Below, one piece after another: positions 16,135 to 24,427 of a DNA stretch of 46,178 nucleotides. The DNA comes from Treponema sp. GTDB lineage: Bacteria; Spirochaetota; Spirochaetia; Treponematales; Treponemataceae. The stretch covers positions 1-46,178 of the forward strand of contig JAILNT010000161.1 of assembly GCA_024691265.1 (NCBI GenBank). Direction: 5' to 3'. A program made the translations under genes and the position numbers. The notes under the pieces were generated by a model. The model saw only the letters and a program-made list of their open reading frames with translations. It did no database searches and was not told where the DNA came from. Position 1 is the first letter of the stretch; each line of letters begins with the position of its first letter.

Positions 16135-16692
16135 TTATTTAGACTCTGCTGTTTCTGCAGCAGCTTTCTCTGTTTTAGCTTTTGTTGTCTTTCCAGCAGA
16201 AGCTTTTTTAGCAGGAGACTTTCTAGTTGTAGTTGTCTTCTTTGGCTCTTTAGCTTCTTTAGAAGGTGTTTTTTCTGCTTTTGGAGCTTTTGTTGCCTTC
16301 TTTGCCTTTGGAGCTTCATCTTCAGTAGTTGGTAACTTATAATCAACTAACTCAAGAAGAACTACATCTGCAGCATCTCCAGCACGAAATCCCATCTTCA
16401 AAACACGAGTATAACCACCATTACGCTCTTTCATACGAGGACTGATTTCTGTGAAAAGTTTATTCAAAATCTTTTCGTCCTGAATGAATTTTGCAACTTC
16501 ACGACGATTATGAACGCTATCGACTTTAGCACGTGTAATCAGCTTTTCAGCAGCCTTACGTACTTCCAAAGCCTTTGATTTTGTAGTGGTAATGCGCTCA
16601 TATCTAAAGAGTGATGTTACCATATTACGCGACATAGCACGGCGATGTGCTGTTGTGCGAGAAAGCGGATTAAATCCGATCTTATGATTCAT
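16135..16692 (-). CDS. rplQ: Large ribosomal subunit protein bL17 with Lys/Ala-rich tail
   Basis: Residues 1-~118 are normal L17 (NHKIGFNPLSRTTAHRRAM, FRYERITTTKSKALEVRKAAEKLIT, YTRVLKMGFRAGDAADVVLLELV). From about residue 122 to 185 there is a low-complexity tail rich in Lys, Ala, Thr and Pro with repeated KKA/KAP/KTT units, like histone-H1 or RNA-binding tails; E. coli L17 is 127 residues. The ATG overlaps the rpoA stop by 11 bases (ATGAATCATAA), so translation is coupled to rpoA. Confidence 0.95.
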   Translation of the reverse strand: MNHKIGFNPLSRTTAHRRAMSRNMVTSLFRYERITTTKSKALEVRKAAEKLITRAKVDSVHNRREVAKFIQDEKILNKLFTEISPRMKERNGGYTRVLKMGFRAGDAADVVLLELVDYKLPTTEDEAPKAKKATKAPKAEKTPSKEAKEPKKTTTTRKSPAKKASAGKTTKAKTEKAAAETAESK

Positions 16693-17743
16693 TTGTTTCT
16701 TCCTTTGGCTTCGTTAAGTTGACAGAATTTTTCAGATGACTGTAATCACTCATACCAAGAGTAAGATTCCATTCCTGGAGCTTATCTTTGATTTCTGCAA
16801 GACTCTTTTTACCAAAATTACGAGTCTTAGCTATGTCATCTTCTGTCTTCCTGGTTAATTCGCCGATTGTGCGAATATTGGCATTTTTAAGACAGTGGGA
16901 AGATCTAACAGTTAATTCAAGTTCTTCTACAGGAGTATTTAACAACTGAAGAATTCTCTCATCACCTTCATCTAACTCATCTCCATTTGAAACATCAGCA
17001 TCATTGAAGTTAATAAAAATAGCAAAATGATCTTTAGCTATTTTAGCAGCCTCTGCTAATGCATCCTCAGGAGCAATAGTTCCATCTGTCCAGACTTCAA
17101 GAATAAGTTTATCGTAATCGTTACGCTGTCCAACGCGGCAAGGTTCTATTGAATATTTAACCTTTGGCACAGGTGTGAAAATACAGTCCATAGGAATTGT
17201 GCCTACAGCATCAAGTTCCTTGTACTTTTCATTCACTTCAGCGGGCACATATCCTCTTCCAAGATCAACTTCAACTTCCATATCAACATGGCAACCTTCC
17301 ATCATAGTCATGACAGTTAAGTCTTTTGTTGTTACTTCAAGCTGATCTTCTTTATTAAAGTCCTGACTCATTACTTTGCCAGGTCCTTTAAATTCAAAGA
17401 GAAGTGTAGCCTGCTCTTGGTCTTGCGGCAACCGCAAACGAATCTGTTTCAAACTGTTCAAGACTTCGAGCGTATCTTCAGATACATTTGGTATCTTTTC
17501 AAATTCGCTAGAAATGACATGAGGAACACCATCTGCATCATAAGACGTAATTCTTACAGAAGATATTGCATACCCCTGAATTGAAGATAATAACACACGG
17601 CGGAGTGCATTTCCCACTGTTGTGCCAAATCCAGGTTCAAATGGATATGCAGTAAACTTTCCATAATTTGGATTAACGTCGAGATGCTCAAATGTAATGC
17701 CTTTAGGCTTTTTGAAACCTTTAAGCAGATTTTTGCGAGCCAT
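16682..17743 (-). CDS. rpoA: DNA-directed RNA polymerase subunit alpha
   Basis: 353 residues. The N-terminal domain (GFGTTVGNALRRVLLSSIQG dimerisation motif, residues ~38-57) assembles beta and beta-prime; an acidic linker (DELDEGDERI) leads to the C-terminal domain. There, RSSHCLKNANIRTIGEL is the UP-element/activator surface: Arg of the E. coli Arg265 position is kept, but the Asn268 position is His. An extra tail of ~20 residues follows LGM. AAGGAG precedes the ATG; rpsD lies 9 bp upstream. Confidence 0.97.
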   Translation of the reverse strand: MARKNLLKGFKKPKGITFEHLDVNPNYGKFTAYPFEPGFGTTVGNALRRVLLSSIQGYAISSVRITSYDADGVPHVISSEFEKIPNVSEDTLEVLNSLKQIRLRLPQDQEQATLLFEFKGPGKVMSQDFNKEDQLEVTTKDLTVMTMMEGCHVDMEVEVDLGRGYVPAEVNEKYKELDAVGTIPMDCIFTPVPKVKYSIEPCRVGQRNDYDKLILEVWTDGTIAPEDALAEAAKIAKDHFAIFINFNDADVSNGDELDEGDERILQLLNTPVEELELTVRSSHCLKNANIRTIGELTRKTEDDIAKTRNFGKKSLAEIKDKLQEWNLTLGMSDYSHLKNSVNLTKPKEETNES

Positions 17744-17752
17744 CTGAACTCC

Positions 17753-18388
17753 TTATTTAGAATAGAGCTCAACCACGAGCTGTTCTTTTACGTCGGCCAA
17801 ATCAGTTACTTCTTCACGGCGAGGATACTGAACAAAAGTGCCCTTTACGGCATCTACATCAACAGTAATCCAAGGCACATTTCCAGACTGAGCTTCTTCT
17901 TTCAATCCATCTTGAATAACTGCTAACTTCTTGCTCTTTTCCTTTATTTCGATAACATCACCAGGCTTAACATTGTAGCTAGGAACGTTAACGATCTTTC
18001 CATTCACCAATACATGGCGATGAGAAACTACTTGACGAGCCTGATTACGACATGATGCAAAATGCATTCTGTACACAACGTTATCAAGACGGCTTTCGAG
18101 CAACTGAATCAAATTTTCACCTGTTACACCAGGCATTGTCAAAGCACGTGCAAAAGTGAGATGGAACTGCTTTTCGAGCATTCCATAAATTCTCTTAATC
18201 TTCTGCTTTTCACGAAGCTGTAAACCATATTCACTACGCTTTCCAGCACGAGCTTTTGGATCCTTTCCAGGAGCTCCACGTTTCTTATTAATAGGGCACT
18301 TATCGCTCTTACAGCGTTCACCCTTGAGAAACAATTTCTTCTGTTCTGTTCTGCACTGTCTACAAACAGGACCTGTGTATCTAGCCAT
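17753..18388 (-). CDS. rpsD: Small ribosomal subunit protein uS4 (zinc-binding form)
   Basis: 211 residues, primary 16S rRNA binder and nucleator of the 30S body. The N-terminal domain has Cys9, Cys12, Cys26 and Cys31, so this is the C+ zinc form. The S4 RNA-binding fold is seen in LDNVVYRMHFASCRNQARQVVSHRHVLVNGKIVN. In many bacteria S4 represses the alpha operon by binding its leader; here the candidate site would be the structured segment before rpmJ. Confidence 0.97.
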   Translation of the reverse strand: MARYTGPVCRQCRTEQKKLFLKGERCKSDKCPINKKRGAPGKDPKARAGKRSEYGLQLREKQKIKRIYGMLEKQFHLTFARALTMPGVTGENLIQLLESRLDNVVYRMHFASCRNQARQVVSHRHVLVNGKIVNVPSYNVKPGDVIEIKEKSKKLAVIQDGLKEEAQSGNVPWITVDVDAVKGTFVQYPRREEVTDLADVKEQLVVELYSK

Positions 18389-18403
18389 TTACGGGTATTC
18401 TCC

Positions 18404-18784
18404 TTACATGCGACGAGTTTTGCGAGGGCGACAACCGTTATGAGGTATTGGAGTTACATCAGAAATTGACTTTACCTTCAATCCCATAGAGCCCAATGCA
18501 CGAACTGCATTTTCGCGACCAACTCCAGGTCCCTTCACAAAAACGTGAACTTCACGAAGACCATAGCTTACAGCCTTCTGAACTGCAGTTTCTGCTACTG
18601 TCTGAGCAGCAAACGGAGTAGATTTTTTTGCTCCGCGGAATCCCAAACCACCTGATGATGCCCAAGAAAGTGCATTACCATTCAAATCTGTAATTGTAAT
18701 GATAGTGTTATTGAAAGTTGCCTGAATATAAACATTACCTTCATAAACACTCTTCTTTTCCTTTCGCTTTTTCTGGGTAGCCAT
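18404..18784 (-). CDS. rpsK: Small ribosomal subunit protein uS11
   Basis: 126 residues. Recognised by VYIQATFNNTIITITDLNGN, the SSGGLGFRGAKKSTPFAAQ segment and the C-terminal DVTPIPHNGCRPRKTRRM, which binds 16S rRNA near the platform and mRNA exit. GGAGG precedes the ATG; 15-bp gap to rpsD. Confidence 0.97.
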   Translation of the reverse strand: MATQKKRKEKKSVYEGNVYIQATFNNTIITITDLNGNALSWASSGGLGFRGAKKSTPFAAQTVAETAVQKAVSYGLREVHVFVKGPGVGRENAVRALGSMGLKVKSISDVTPIPHNGCRPRKTRRM

Positions 18785-18801
18785 TAACTTAAACCTCCGC
18801 C

Positions 18802-19170
18802 TTATGCTTTCTTCTTATTGGCAACGGTCTTCTTCTTACCCTTGCGTGTACGAGAATTTGTGCGGGTGCGCTGTCCACGACAAGGCAAACCCTTGCGATG
18901 ACGTGTACCACGGTAGCATCCAATGTCTATAAGGCGTTTGATGTTAAGACCAATCTCTGAACGAAGACGGCCTTCAACCTTGTATTCAGCATCAATAGCT
19001 GTGCGCAACTTATTAAGATCTTCCTGAGAAAGATCATTCATCATTGCATTTGGATCAATCTTTGTAACCTCACAAAGATGTGCTGCTGCAGACCGTCCAA
19101 TCCCATAAATATAGGTCAATGCGATATTGACATGTTTATTTGGGAGGTCAACTCCTTCAATTCGAGCCAT
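18802..19170 (-). CDS. rpsM: Small ribosomal subunit protein uS13
   Basis: 122 residues of the 30S head, contacting P-site tRNA and the subunit bridge. Motifs: ARIEGVDLPNKHVNIALTYIYGIG, the GCYRGTRHRKGLPCRGQRT tRNA-facing region and a basic Lys-rich tail (NSRTRKGKKKTVANKKKA). GAGG before the ATG overlaps the end of rpmJ, 10 bp upstream. Confidence 0.97.
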   Translation of the reverse strand: MARIEGVDLPNKHVNIALTYIYGIGRSAAAHLCEVTKIDPNAMMNDLSQEDLNKLRTAIDAEYKVEGRLRSEIGLNIKRLIDIGCYRGTRHRKGLPCRGQRTRTNSRTRKGKKKTVANKKKA

Positions 19171-19180
19171 CTGTTACTCC

Positions 19181-19294
19181 TCAACCCTGTCTCTGCTTGT
19201 GCTTTGGATTAGAGCAAATGATACGGACAATACCGTTGCGTTTGATAACCTTACACTTGTCACAAATGGGCTTTACGCTGGTTCGTACTTTCAT
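19181..19294 (-). CDS. rpmJ: Large ribosomal subunit protein bL36
   Basis: 37 residues read directly from the complement: starts MKVRTSVKPICDKCKVIKRN and ends NPKHKQRQG, stop TGA at 19183-19181. Cys11, Cys14, Cys27 and His32 make the zinc site, so it is the zinc-binding (C+) form. GGGGGA stands 7 bases upstream. It lies first in the alpha part of the block, 166 bp from secY; the usual infA between secY and rpmJ is absent. Confidence 0.96.
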   Translation of the reverse strand: MKVRTSVKPICDKCKVIKRNGIVRIICSNPKHKQRQG

Positions 19295-19316
19295 AAAAGT
19301 CCCCCATGGGAAAGTG

Positions 19317-19366
19317 ATTATAAAACCCGAATTATGGCAACTCGCAATGAGCTACAATCCGGGTTT
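19317..19366 (-). promoter_or_regulatory. Hairpin and candidate promoter before rpmJ
   Basis: On the minus strand an 11-bp stem (19366-19356 with 19333-19323, one G-U) encloses 22 nt and is followed by TTTATAAT. The same bases give TTGCGA (19347-19342) and a perfect TATAAT (19322-19317) with a 19-bp spacer. So the segment may be a weak terminator of the spc part, a promoter of the alpha part, a leader site for uS4, or a combination. The remaining bases of the 166-bp gap (19367-19460) show nothing clear. Confidence 0.45.
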
Positions 19367-19460
19367 CGTAAATATACCACAAAGTCCCAATCTTATTCTA
19401 GTCGTAATTCACGAATTTTTGAGAATTTACAATAAATTTATAAGAATTCTATGCAAATAA

Positions 19461-20804
19461 CTATAAATTTCGTGAACGAAGTTTGCCCTTCTTTACTAAT
19501 CCATCATGATGATGCATTTTCAAAAGAGCTTCCACCTGACTCATAGTATCCAAATCAACTCCAACAAGAATAAGCAATGAAGTTCCACCCATCAATGTCG
19601 AAATTGACTGTGGAAAATGCAAAAAATTCTGAATTAAAGTTGGTAATACAGCAATAACTGCTAGATACAATGATCCTGGTAATACCAGTCTATTTAACAC
19701 TCTTTGTAAATATGACTCAGTTTCTGTTGTTCTGATTCCAGGAATAGAACCACCGTTCTCACGGATACTTTTTGCTATGTCAGTAGGGTTCAGTGTTACC
19801 TGAGTGTAGAAGTAAGCAAAAAATACAATCAACAAAACTAAAATTATATTGTAACACAAACCTGTAGGTGACAAAAGGTTTGACAACTTGGAAATCCAAT
19901 TAGAAGCCTTAGGGCTTGATGCCAAACTTGATGCAATCTGCAAAGGAAGTGTTAAGAAAGAAGATGCAAAAATAACTGGAATAACTCCAGATGGATTAAT
20001 TTTAAATGGAATGTAAACGTCATTGACGCCATACATTCTATGTCCCACTACACGCTTTGCATAATGTACTGGAATCTTACGTTCGCCAGACTGTTCATAA
20101 ACAACCAAAACAACGATAGCTATAAACATTACAACAGCCAAAATAACAAATACAATGTTTATATCTGAATTAGGACTAGAAACTCTGTTTATTAACTCAA
20201 TTATAGCATGTGGCAATCTAGCTACAATACCAGCAAAGATAATCATAGAAATACCATTACCGATACCTTTAGATGTAATTTGATTACCAAGCCAAACTGT
20301 TACCATTGCTCCTGTTGTTACAGTCAAAATAGTAAGCAGTCTAAATGCAAACATATTATCCCTAAGAATAATAGCTCCAGGGATACTTGATGCATAGACT
20401 GTTACTGCAAGAGACTGAACAATACAAACAATTATTGTTCCAATGCGTGTCCAAGATGCAACTTTACGCTGCCCACCATCTTCCATAGCAGCTCTCTTCA
20501 AGCTTGGGAAAATGATAAGAGCTAATTGCATAATAATCTGTGTTGAAATGTAAGGCATTACACCTAACATAAATACAGAAAAATTAGAAAACGCACCGCC
20601 GGCGAAAAAGTCCATATAACTGGCAAACGCATTTTTATTCTGTGCCGCCAAATCCTCAAAGTATTTTAACAATACACCAGCATCAATGCCAGGTATTGTT
20701 AAAACACTTCCTAGGCGAAACACGGCAAGTATAACAAAAGTAAAAAGCATGCGATCACGCAATTCTTTTACTTTAAACATATTTACAACAGGATTGTTTG
20801 CCAT
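19461..20804 (-). CDS. secY: Preprotein translocase channel subunit SecY
   Basis: 447 residues, ten transmembrane helices, forming the SecYEG channel with SecE (also in this window). Recognised from FRLGSVLTIPGIDAGVLLKYF, the plug region, MLGVMPYISTQIIMQLALIIFP, NPTDIAKSIRENGGSIPGIR and the cytoplasmic C-terminal loop SQVEALLKMHHHDGLVKKGK. GGAG lies 8 bases before the ATG. Placed after rplO as in nearly all bacteria; adk and map, often next, are absent. Confidence 0.97.
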   Translation of the reverse strand: MANNPVVNMFKVKELRDRMLFTFVILAVFRLGSVLTIPGIDAGVLLKYFEDLAAQNKNAFASYMDFFAGGAFSNFSVFMLGVMPYISTQIIMQLALIIFPSLKRAAMEDGGQRKVASWTRIGTIIVCIVQSLAVTVYASSIPGAIILRDNMFAFRLLTILTVTTGAMVTVWLGNQITSKGIGNGISMIIFAGIVARLPHAIIELINRVSSPNSDINIVFVILAVVMFIAIVVLVVYEQSGERKIPVHYAKRVVGHRMYGVNDVYIPFKINPSGVIPVIFASSFLTLPLQIASSLASSPKASNWISKLSNLLSPTGLCYNIILVLLIVFFAYFYTQVTLNPTDIAKSIRENGGSIPGIRTTETESYLQRVLNRLVLPGSLYLAVIAVLPTLIQNFLHFPQSISTLMGGTSLLILVGVDLDTMSQVEALLKMHHHDGLVKKGKLRSRNL

Positions 20805-20820
20805 GTTTTAACTCCGTCGC

Positions 20821-21294
20821 CTACTTTTTCTCTTCTGTTTTTTCAGTATTTTTAACGGTTACTGTTCCGCCAGCCTTTTCAATCTTAGCCTTTGCAGAAG
20901 CTGAAACTTTGTCAACAACAACATTCAACTTCTTTGTCAAATCTCCATCTGCCAAAACTTTGATTTCAGCAGTTGCAGACTTCAACAAGCCTTTAGCAAG
21001 GAGAGAAGTCTTATCAACTGTTTCTCCATCATTGAACTTAGACTCAAGATCGCGAACGTTTACACAATAAACTTCCTTCTTAAAGAGAGCATTTGAGAAA
21101 CCGCGATGTGCAATACGACGATACAAAGGCATCTGTCCGCCTTCAAAACCTACATAGGTTTTTCCACCAGAACGAGACTGCTGTCCCTTGTTACCTTTTC
21201 CTGCTGTTGTACCACGACCAGAAGAAGATCCACGGCCAACGATACGCTTCTTTTTATTAGCACCTTCTGGTGCATGGAGCAAAAAATCTGCCAT
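20821..21294 (-). CDS. rplO: Large ribosomal subunit protein uL15
   Basis: 157 residues. Gly-rich N-terminal extension (GRGSSSGRGTTAGKGNKGQ, SRSGGKTYVGFEGGQMPLY) that threads into 23S rRNA, then the globular domain with KSATAEIKVLADGDLTKKL. The ATG shares its A with the rpmD stop (TAATG), so translation is coupled. A short Lys/Glu-rich end (NTEKTEEKK) extends the usual length slightly. Confidence 0.96.
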   Translation of the reverse strand: MADFLLHAPEGANKKKRIVGRGSSSGRGTTAGKGNKGQQSRSGGKTYVGFEGGQMPLYRRIAHRGFSNALFKKEVYCVNVRDLESKFNDGETVDKTSLLAKGLLKSATAEIKVLADGDLTKKLNVVVDKVSASAKAKIEKAGGTVTVKNTEKTEEKK

Positions 21295-21488
21295 TAATTG
21301 ATCTCCTCACATTTTACCAAGTGGCTAACACTGGCAACCATTCCTAAAATAGAAGGAGTTGCATTGTGCTCAACAGAAGAGTTCATCTTCTTCAATCCTA
21401 AACTGCGAATAGTAGCAGCTTTTTCAGGCTTCTGCCCAATAACACTGTGTACTAAAGTAACACGAATCTTCTTTGTTGTCTCTGCCAT
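21294..21488 (-). CDS. rpmD: Large ribosomal subunit protein uL30
   Basis: 64 residues starting at the ATG 21488-21486 (AETTKKIRVTLVHSVIGQ). A TTG four codons earlier lies inside rpsE and is not a credible start. Typical L30 with the RSLGLKKMNSSVEHN motif. Only 2 bp separate it from the rpsE stop, and the Shine-Dalgarno sequence is weak (GGGG), so it probably depends on coupling. Confidence 0.94.
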   Translation of the reverse strand: MAETTKKIRVTLVHSVIGQKPEKAATIRSLGLKKMNSSVEHNATPSILGMVASVSHLVKCEEIN

Positions 21489-21490
21489 AA

Positions 21491-22000
21491 TTAACCCCAA
21501 AGATCCTTAAGAGATTTTCCTCTGTTCTGTGCAACACACTTTGCATCCATCAACTTAGATATAGCATCAAATGTAGCATGTACAACGTTTACAGAAGAAT
21601 TAGAGCCCAATGACTTAGAAACAACATCAGTAATTCCAGCTGCATCCATAACTGCACGAACTGCACCACCTGCAATGATTCCTGTACCAGGACAAGCTGG
21701 ACGAATCAATACAGATGAACTCTTGTAATTACCGAGCATTTCATGTGGAAGTGTACCATTCTTCATAGGGAAAGTAATAAGATTACGCTTTGCACGATCT
21801 ATACTCTTTCTAATTGCTTCAGATACATCATTAGCCTTTCCAAATCCGTATCCAACGCGTCCCTTCTGGTCGCCTACAACTGTCAAAGCTGAGAAAGCCA
21901 TTCTGCGTCCACCTTTTACAGTTTTTGCAGTACGGTTCAACTTAACCAATTTTTCAACGAACTCTTTAGGCTCTTTTTCAAAATTTTTCTGGTGATCCAT
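21491..22000 (-). CDS. rpsE: Small ribosomal subunit protein uS5
   Basis: 169 residues. Double-stranded-RNA-binding-like N-domain with VVGDQKGRVGYGFGKANDVSEAI and the C-domain with LIRPACPGTGIIAGGAVRAV. Sits at the mRNA entry and decoding region (fidelity, helicase). AGGAG precedes the ATG; 8-bp gap from rplR. Confidence 0.97.
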   Translation of the reverse strand: MDHQKNFEKEPKEFVEKLVKLNRTAKTVKGGRRMAFSALTVVGDQKGRVGYGFGKANDVSEAIRKSIDRAKRNLITFPMKNGTLPHEMLGNYKSSSVLIRPACPGTGIIAGGAVRAVMDAAGITDVVSKSLGSNSSVNVVHATFDAISKLMDAKCVAQNRGKSLKDLWG

Positions 22001-22008
22001 ACTAGCTC

Positions 22009-22371
22009 CTAGAATTTAATACCGGCATTGCGAGTAGCGTCAGCAAGAGCCTTTACAACGCCATGATACAGATAACCATTACGGTCAAACACTACTGTTG
22101 TAATGTTCTTTTCTGCAAGACGCTTTCCAAAAGCCTCACCAAGCTTTGTAGCACCGTCAATATTTGACTTCAATGCTGCAAAATCTTTTTCAAGAGTAGA
22201 AATGGAAGCAAGGGTCTTTCCCTCATCATCATTGATTACCTGAACATACAGATTAGTATTACTGCGAGTAACAGTCATACGAGGACGTTCTGCAGTTCCG
22301 TAAATGCTCTTACGGATATGTACCTTTCTGTGGAGGCGCTTTCTATCTTTATCATTCAGTTTCTTGAACAT
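22009..22371 (-). CDS. rplR: Large ribosomal subunit protein uL18
   Basis: 120 residues. 5S rRNA binder; basic N-terminus (KKLNDKDRKRLHRKVHIRKSI) and the conserved RPRMTVTRSNTNLYVQVIND and C-terminal DRNGYLYHGVVKALADA. AAGGTG precedes the ATG; 11-bp gap from rplF. Confidence 0.97.
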   Translation of the reverse strand: MFKKLNDKDRKRLHRKVHIRKSIYGTAERPRMTVTRSNTNLYVQVINDDEGKTLASISTLEKDFAALKSNIDGATKLGEAFGKRLAEKNITTVVFDRNGYLYHGVVKALADATRNAGIKF

Positions 22372-22382
22372 ATCGCTTCACC

Positions 22383-22922
22383 TTATTTTACGCCAGTCTT
22401 ACCGACTTTGCGTCTGATAACCTCAGTCTCGTAACGAATACCCTTGCCCTTATAAGGTTCAGGCTTACGGAGTTTACGAATCTGAGCGCAGAATTCACCA
22501 ACAAGCTGCTTGCTGATACCAGAAACTGTAACTTTGCCCTGAGCATCAGCTGTAACAGTTAAGCCATCAGGAATAACTGCTACAAAGTCAGATGAATAAC
22601 CAAGGTTCATAACGAGCATTTTGTTCTGAACTTCTGCACGGAAACCAACACCAGTGATAATCAAAGACTTTGTATATCCTGTTGAAACACCAACAACCAT
22701 GTTATGAATAAGGTTGCGATAGAGACCATGAGCTGCACTAGCAGCCTTACTCTCATTAGCAGGTTTAACTAATACTTCGTTATCTTTAACTTCAACTGTA
22801 ACATTGCTGTTATAGTCCTGCTTCAATTCTCCCTTAGGTCCCTTTACAGTAACCAATGAAGGAGCGATTGTAACAGTTACGCCCGCTGGAATAGCAACGG
22901 GAAGCTTTCCAATCTTAGACAT
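22383..22922 (-). CDS. rplF: Large ribosomal subunit protein uL6
   Basis: 179 residues with the two duplicated L6 domains: SKIGKLPVAIPAGVTV at the start and the C-terminal RKPEPYKGKGIRYETEVIR near the GTPase-associated centre. GGAGG precedes the ATG. 12-bp gap from rpsH. Confidence 0.97.
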   Translation of the reverse strand: MSKIGKLPVAIPAGVTVTIAPSLVTVKGPKGELKQDYNSNVTVEVKDNEVLVKPANESKAASAAHGLYRNLIHNMVVGVSTGYTKSLIITGVGFRAEVQNKMLVMNLGYSSDFVAVIPDGLTVTADAQGKVTVSGISKQLVGEFCAQIRKLRKPEPYKGKGIRYETEVIRRKVGKTGVK

Positions 22923-22934
22923 GCTTTCCTCCTA

Positions 22935-23336
22935 TTACCAGACTTTACAAATCAATTCGCCGCCAACCATCTTTTCAGAAGCTTTCTTTCCAGTTGTAAC
23001 ACCAGTAGAAGTTGAAACGATGACTGTTCCGTATCCGTTATAAACACGTGGCATATCTTTGTAACCAGAGTAGACACGACGACCAGGTGTAGAGATCTTC
23101 TGAAGATCATGAATAACTGGTTCGTTCTTCTCATCATATTTCATAAAGATGCGGATAATGCTGTGTCCGTCATCATTCTGAACTTTTTTAAAGTTCTTTA
23201 TATAACCTTCAGTCTTAAGAATCTTCACGATTTCAAGCTTAAGCTTGGAAGTAGGTACATCTACTTTCTCGTGGCGGGCTGCTGCCGCATTCCGGACTTT
23301 AGTAAGCATATCTGCTATTGGGTCTGAAGCTGCCAT
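22935..23336 (-). CDS. rpsH: Small ribosomal subunit protein uS8
   Basis: 133 residues, central 16S rRNA binder. DPIADMLTKVRNAAAARHEKVDVP at the start and the C-terminal VIVSTSTGVTTGKKASE motif are diagnostic. In E. coli S8 represses the spc operon through a site near rplE; no clear copy of that site was identified here. Confidence 0.97.
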   Translation of the reverse strand: MAASDPIADMLTKVRNAAAARHEKVDVPTSKLKLEIVKILKTEGYIKNFKKVQNDDGHSIIRIFMKYDEKNEPVIHDLQKISTPGRRVYSGYKDMPRVYNGYGTVIVSTSTGVTTGKKASEKMVGGELICKVW

Positions 23337-23352
23337 TTTATATCTCCTACCA

Positions 23353-23538
23353 CTACCAAGATGATTTTGTTACGCCTGGTAACAGGCCTTCGCTTGCTAA
23401 CTTACGGAAGCAAATACGACAAATCTTAAACTTGCGTAAGTATCCGTGAGGACGACCGCAAATATGACATCTGTTATACTGGCGAGTACTATACTTAGGA
23501 GTACGGTTCGCCTTAATAATCATTGATTTCTTAGCCAT
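23353..23538 (-). CDS. rpsN: Small ribosomal subunit protein uS14, zinc-binding type (type Z)
   Basis: 61 residues, the short form with a zinc site made by Cys24, Cys27, Cys40 and Cys43 (NRCHICGRPHGY, KICRICFRKLA). The long zinc-free form has ~100 residues. 11-bp gap to rplE upstream, 16 bp to rpsH downstream. Confidence 0.97.
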   Translation of the reverse strand: MAKKSMIIKANRTPKYSTRQYNRCHICGRPHGYLRKFKICRICFRKLASEGLLPGVTKSSW

Positions 23539-23549
23539 GAACTTCCCTC

Positions 23550-24101
23550 TTACTTCCTGAATGGCATTCCAAACTTGGTAAGCAATGTACGAGCTTCAGC
23601 ATCAGTACGTGCACTAGTTACAATAGAAATATTCATACCAGCAATCTTTGTAATCTTATCGAAATCGATTTCTGGGAAGATAATCTGTTCTGTAATACCA
23701 AGAGAGAAGTTTCCATGACCATCAAAGCCAGTAGCTTTGATACCACGGAAATCCTTAACACGTGGCAAAGCAACATTGATAAGACGATCCAAGAATTCAT
23801 ACATAATTGTACCGCGCAATGTTACCATAACACCAACTTCATTTCCTTCACGGAGTTTGAAGTTAGCGATACTCTTCTTTGCTCTTGTCTTAACCGCTTT
23901 CTGACCTGTAATTGCTGTAAGATCAGTAACTGCAGCATCAAGAAGTTTCTTGTTGGTAAGAGCTTCGCCAACACCCATGCTTACTACTACCTTTTTGATA
24001 GCAGGAATCTGCATTGTGGATGTATATCCGAGTTCCTTAAAGAGCTCAGGAGCGATAGTTTCCTTATAGACTTTCTTAAGCCGAGGTATGTAATTTTCCA
24101 T
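23550..24101 (-). CDS. rplE: Large ribosomal subunit protein uL5
   Basis: 183 residues from the ATG at 24101-24099, which shares its A with the rplX stop (TAATG). An in-frame start six codons earlier lies inside rplX and is rejected. Binds 5S rRNA and P-site tRNA. Seen: VVSMGVGEALTNKK, TGQKAVKTRAKKSIANFKLR and GMNISIVTSARTDAEARTLL. Confidence 0.96.
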   Translation of the reverse strand: MENYIPRLKKVYKETIAPELFKELGYTSTMQIPAIKKVVVSMGVGEALTNKKLLDAAVTDLTAITGQKAVKTRAKKSIANFKLREGNEVGVMVTLRGTIMYEFLDRLINVALPRVKDFRGIKATGFDGHGNFSLGITEQIIFPEIDFDKITKIAGMNISIVTSARTDAEARTLLTKFGMPFRK

Positions 24102-24415
24102 TACAGTGCTTCTCCACATTTGCGGCAGACGCGAACTTTCTTGTCTCCGTCAATTTTGTAGCCAATTCTTGTAGCACCGCATTTTTTACATACGATTGCT
24201 ACATTTGAAATGTTAAGTGGTGCCTCTATTTCAGCGATACCACCCTGATCCTGCTGGCTACGTCTCTTCATTGCCTTATGAACAATATTAATTCCAGAAA
24301 CGATTACACGGCCCTTTTCACGGTCAATCTTTACAACTGATCCGCGCTTGCCCTTGTCTTTTCCAGCAATAACTTCAACCTGGTCGTCCTTACGGATCTT
24401 GAACTTTGTTGCCAT
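24101..24415 (-). CDS. rplX: Large ribosomal subunit protein uL24
   Basis: 104 residues. KOW motif at the N-terminus (KDDQVEVIAGKDKGKRGSVV), an early assembly protein near the exit tunnel. The C-terminal half has CKKCG and CRKCG pairs (ATRIGYKIDGDKKVRVCRK), a zinc-ribbon-like feature present in many bacteria. GGAG precedes the ATG. Confidence 0.96.
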   Translation of the reverse strand: MATKFKIRKDDQVEVIAGKDKGKRGSVVKIDREKGRVIVSGINIVHKAMKRRSQQDQGGIAEIEAPLNISNVAIVCKKCGATRIGYKIDGDKKVRVCRKCGEAL

Positions 24416-24427
24416 ATCAAAATCTCC

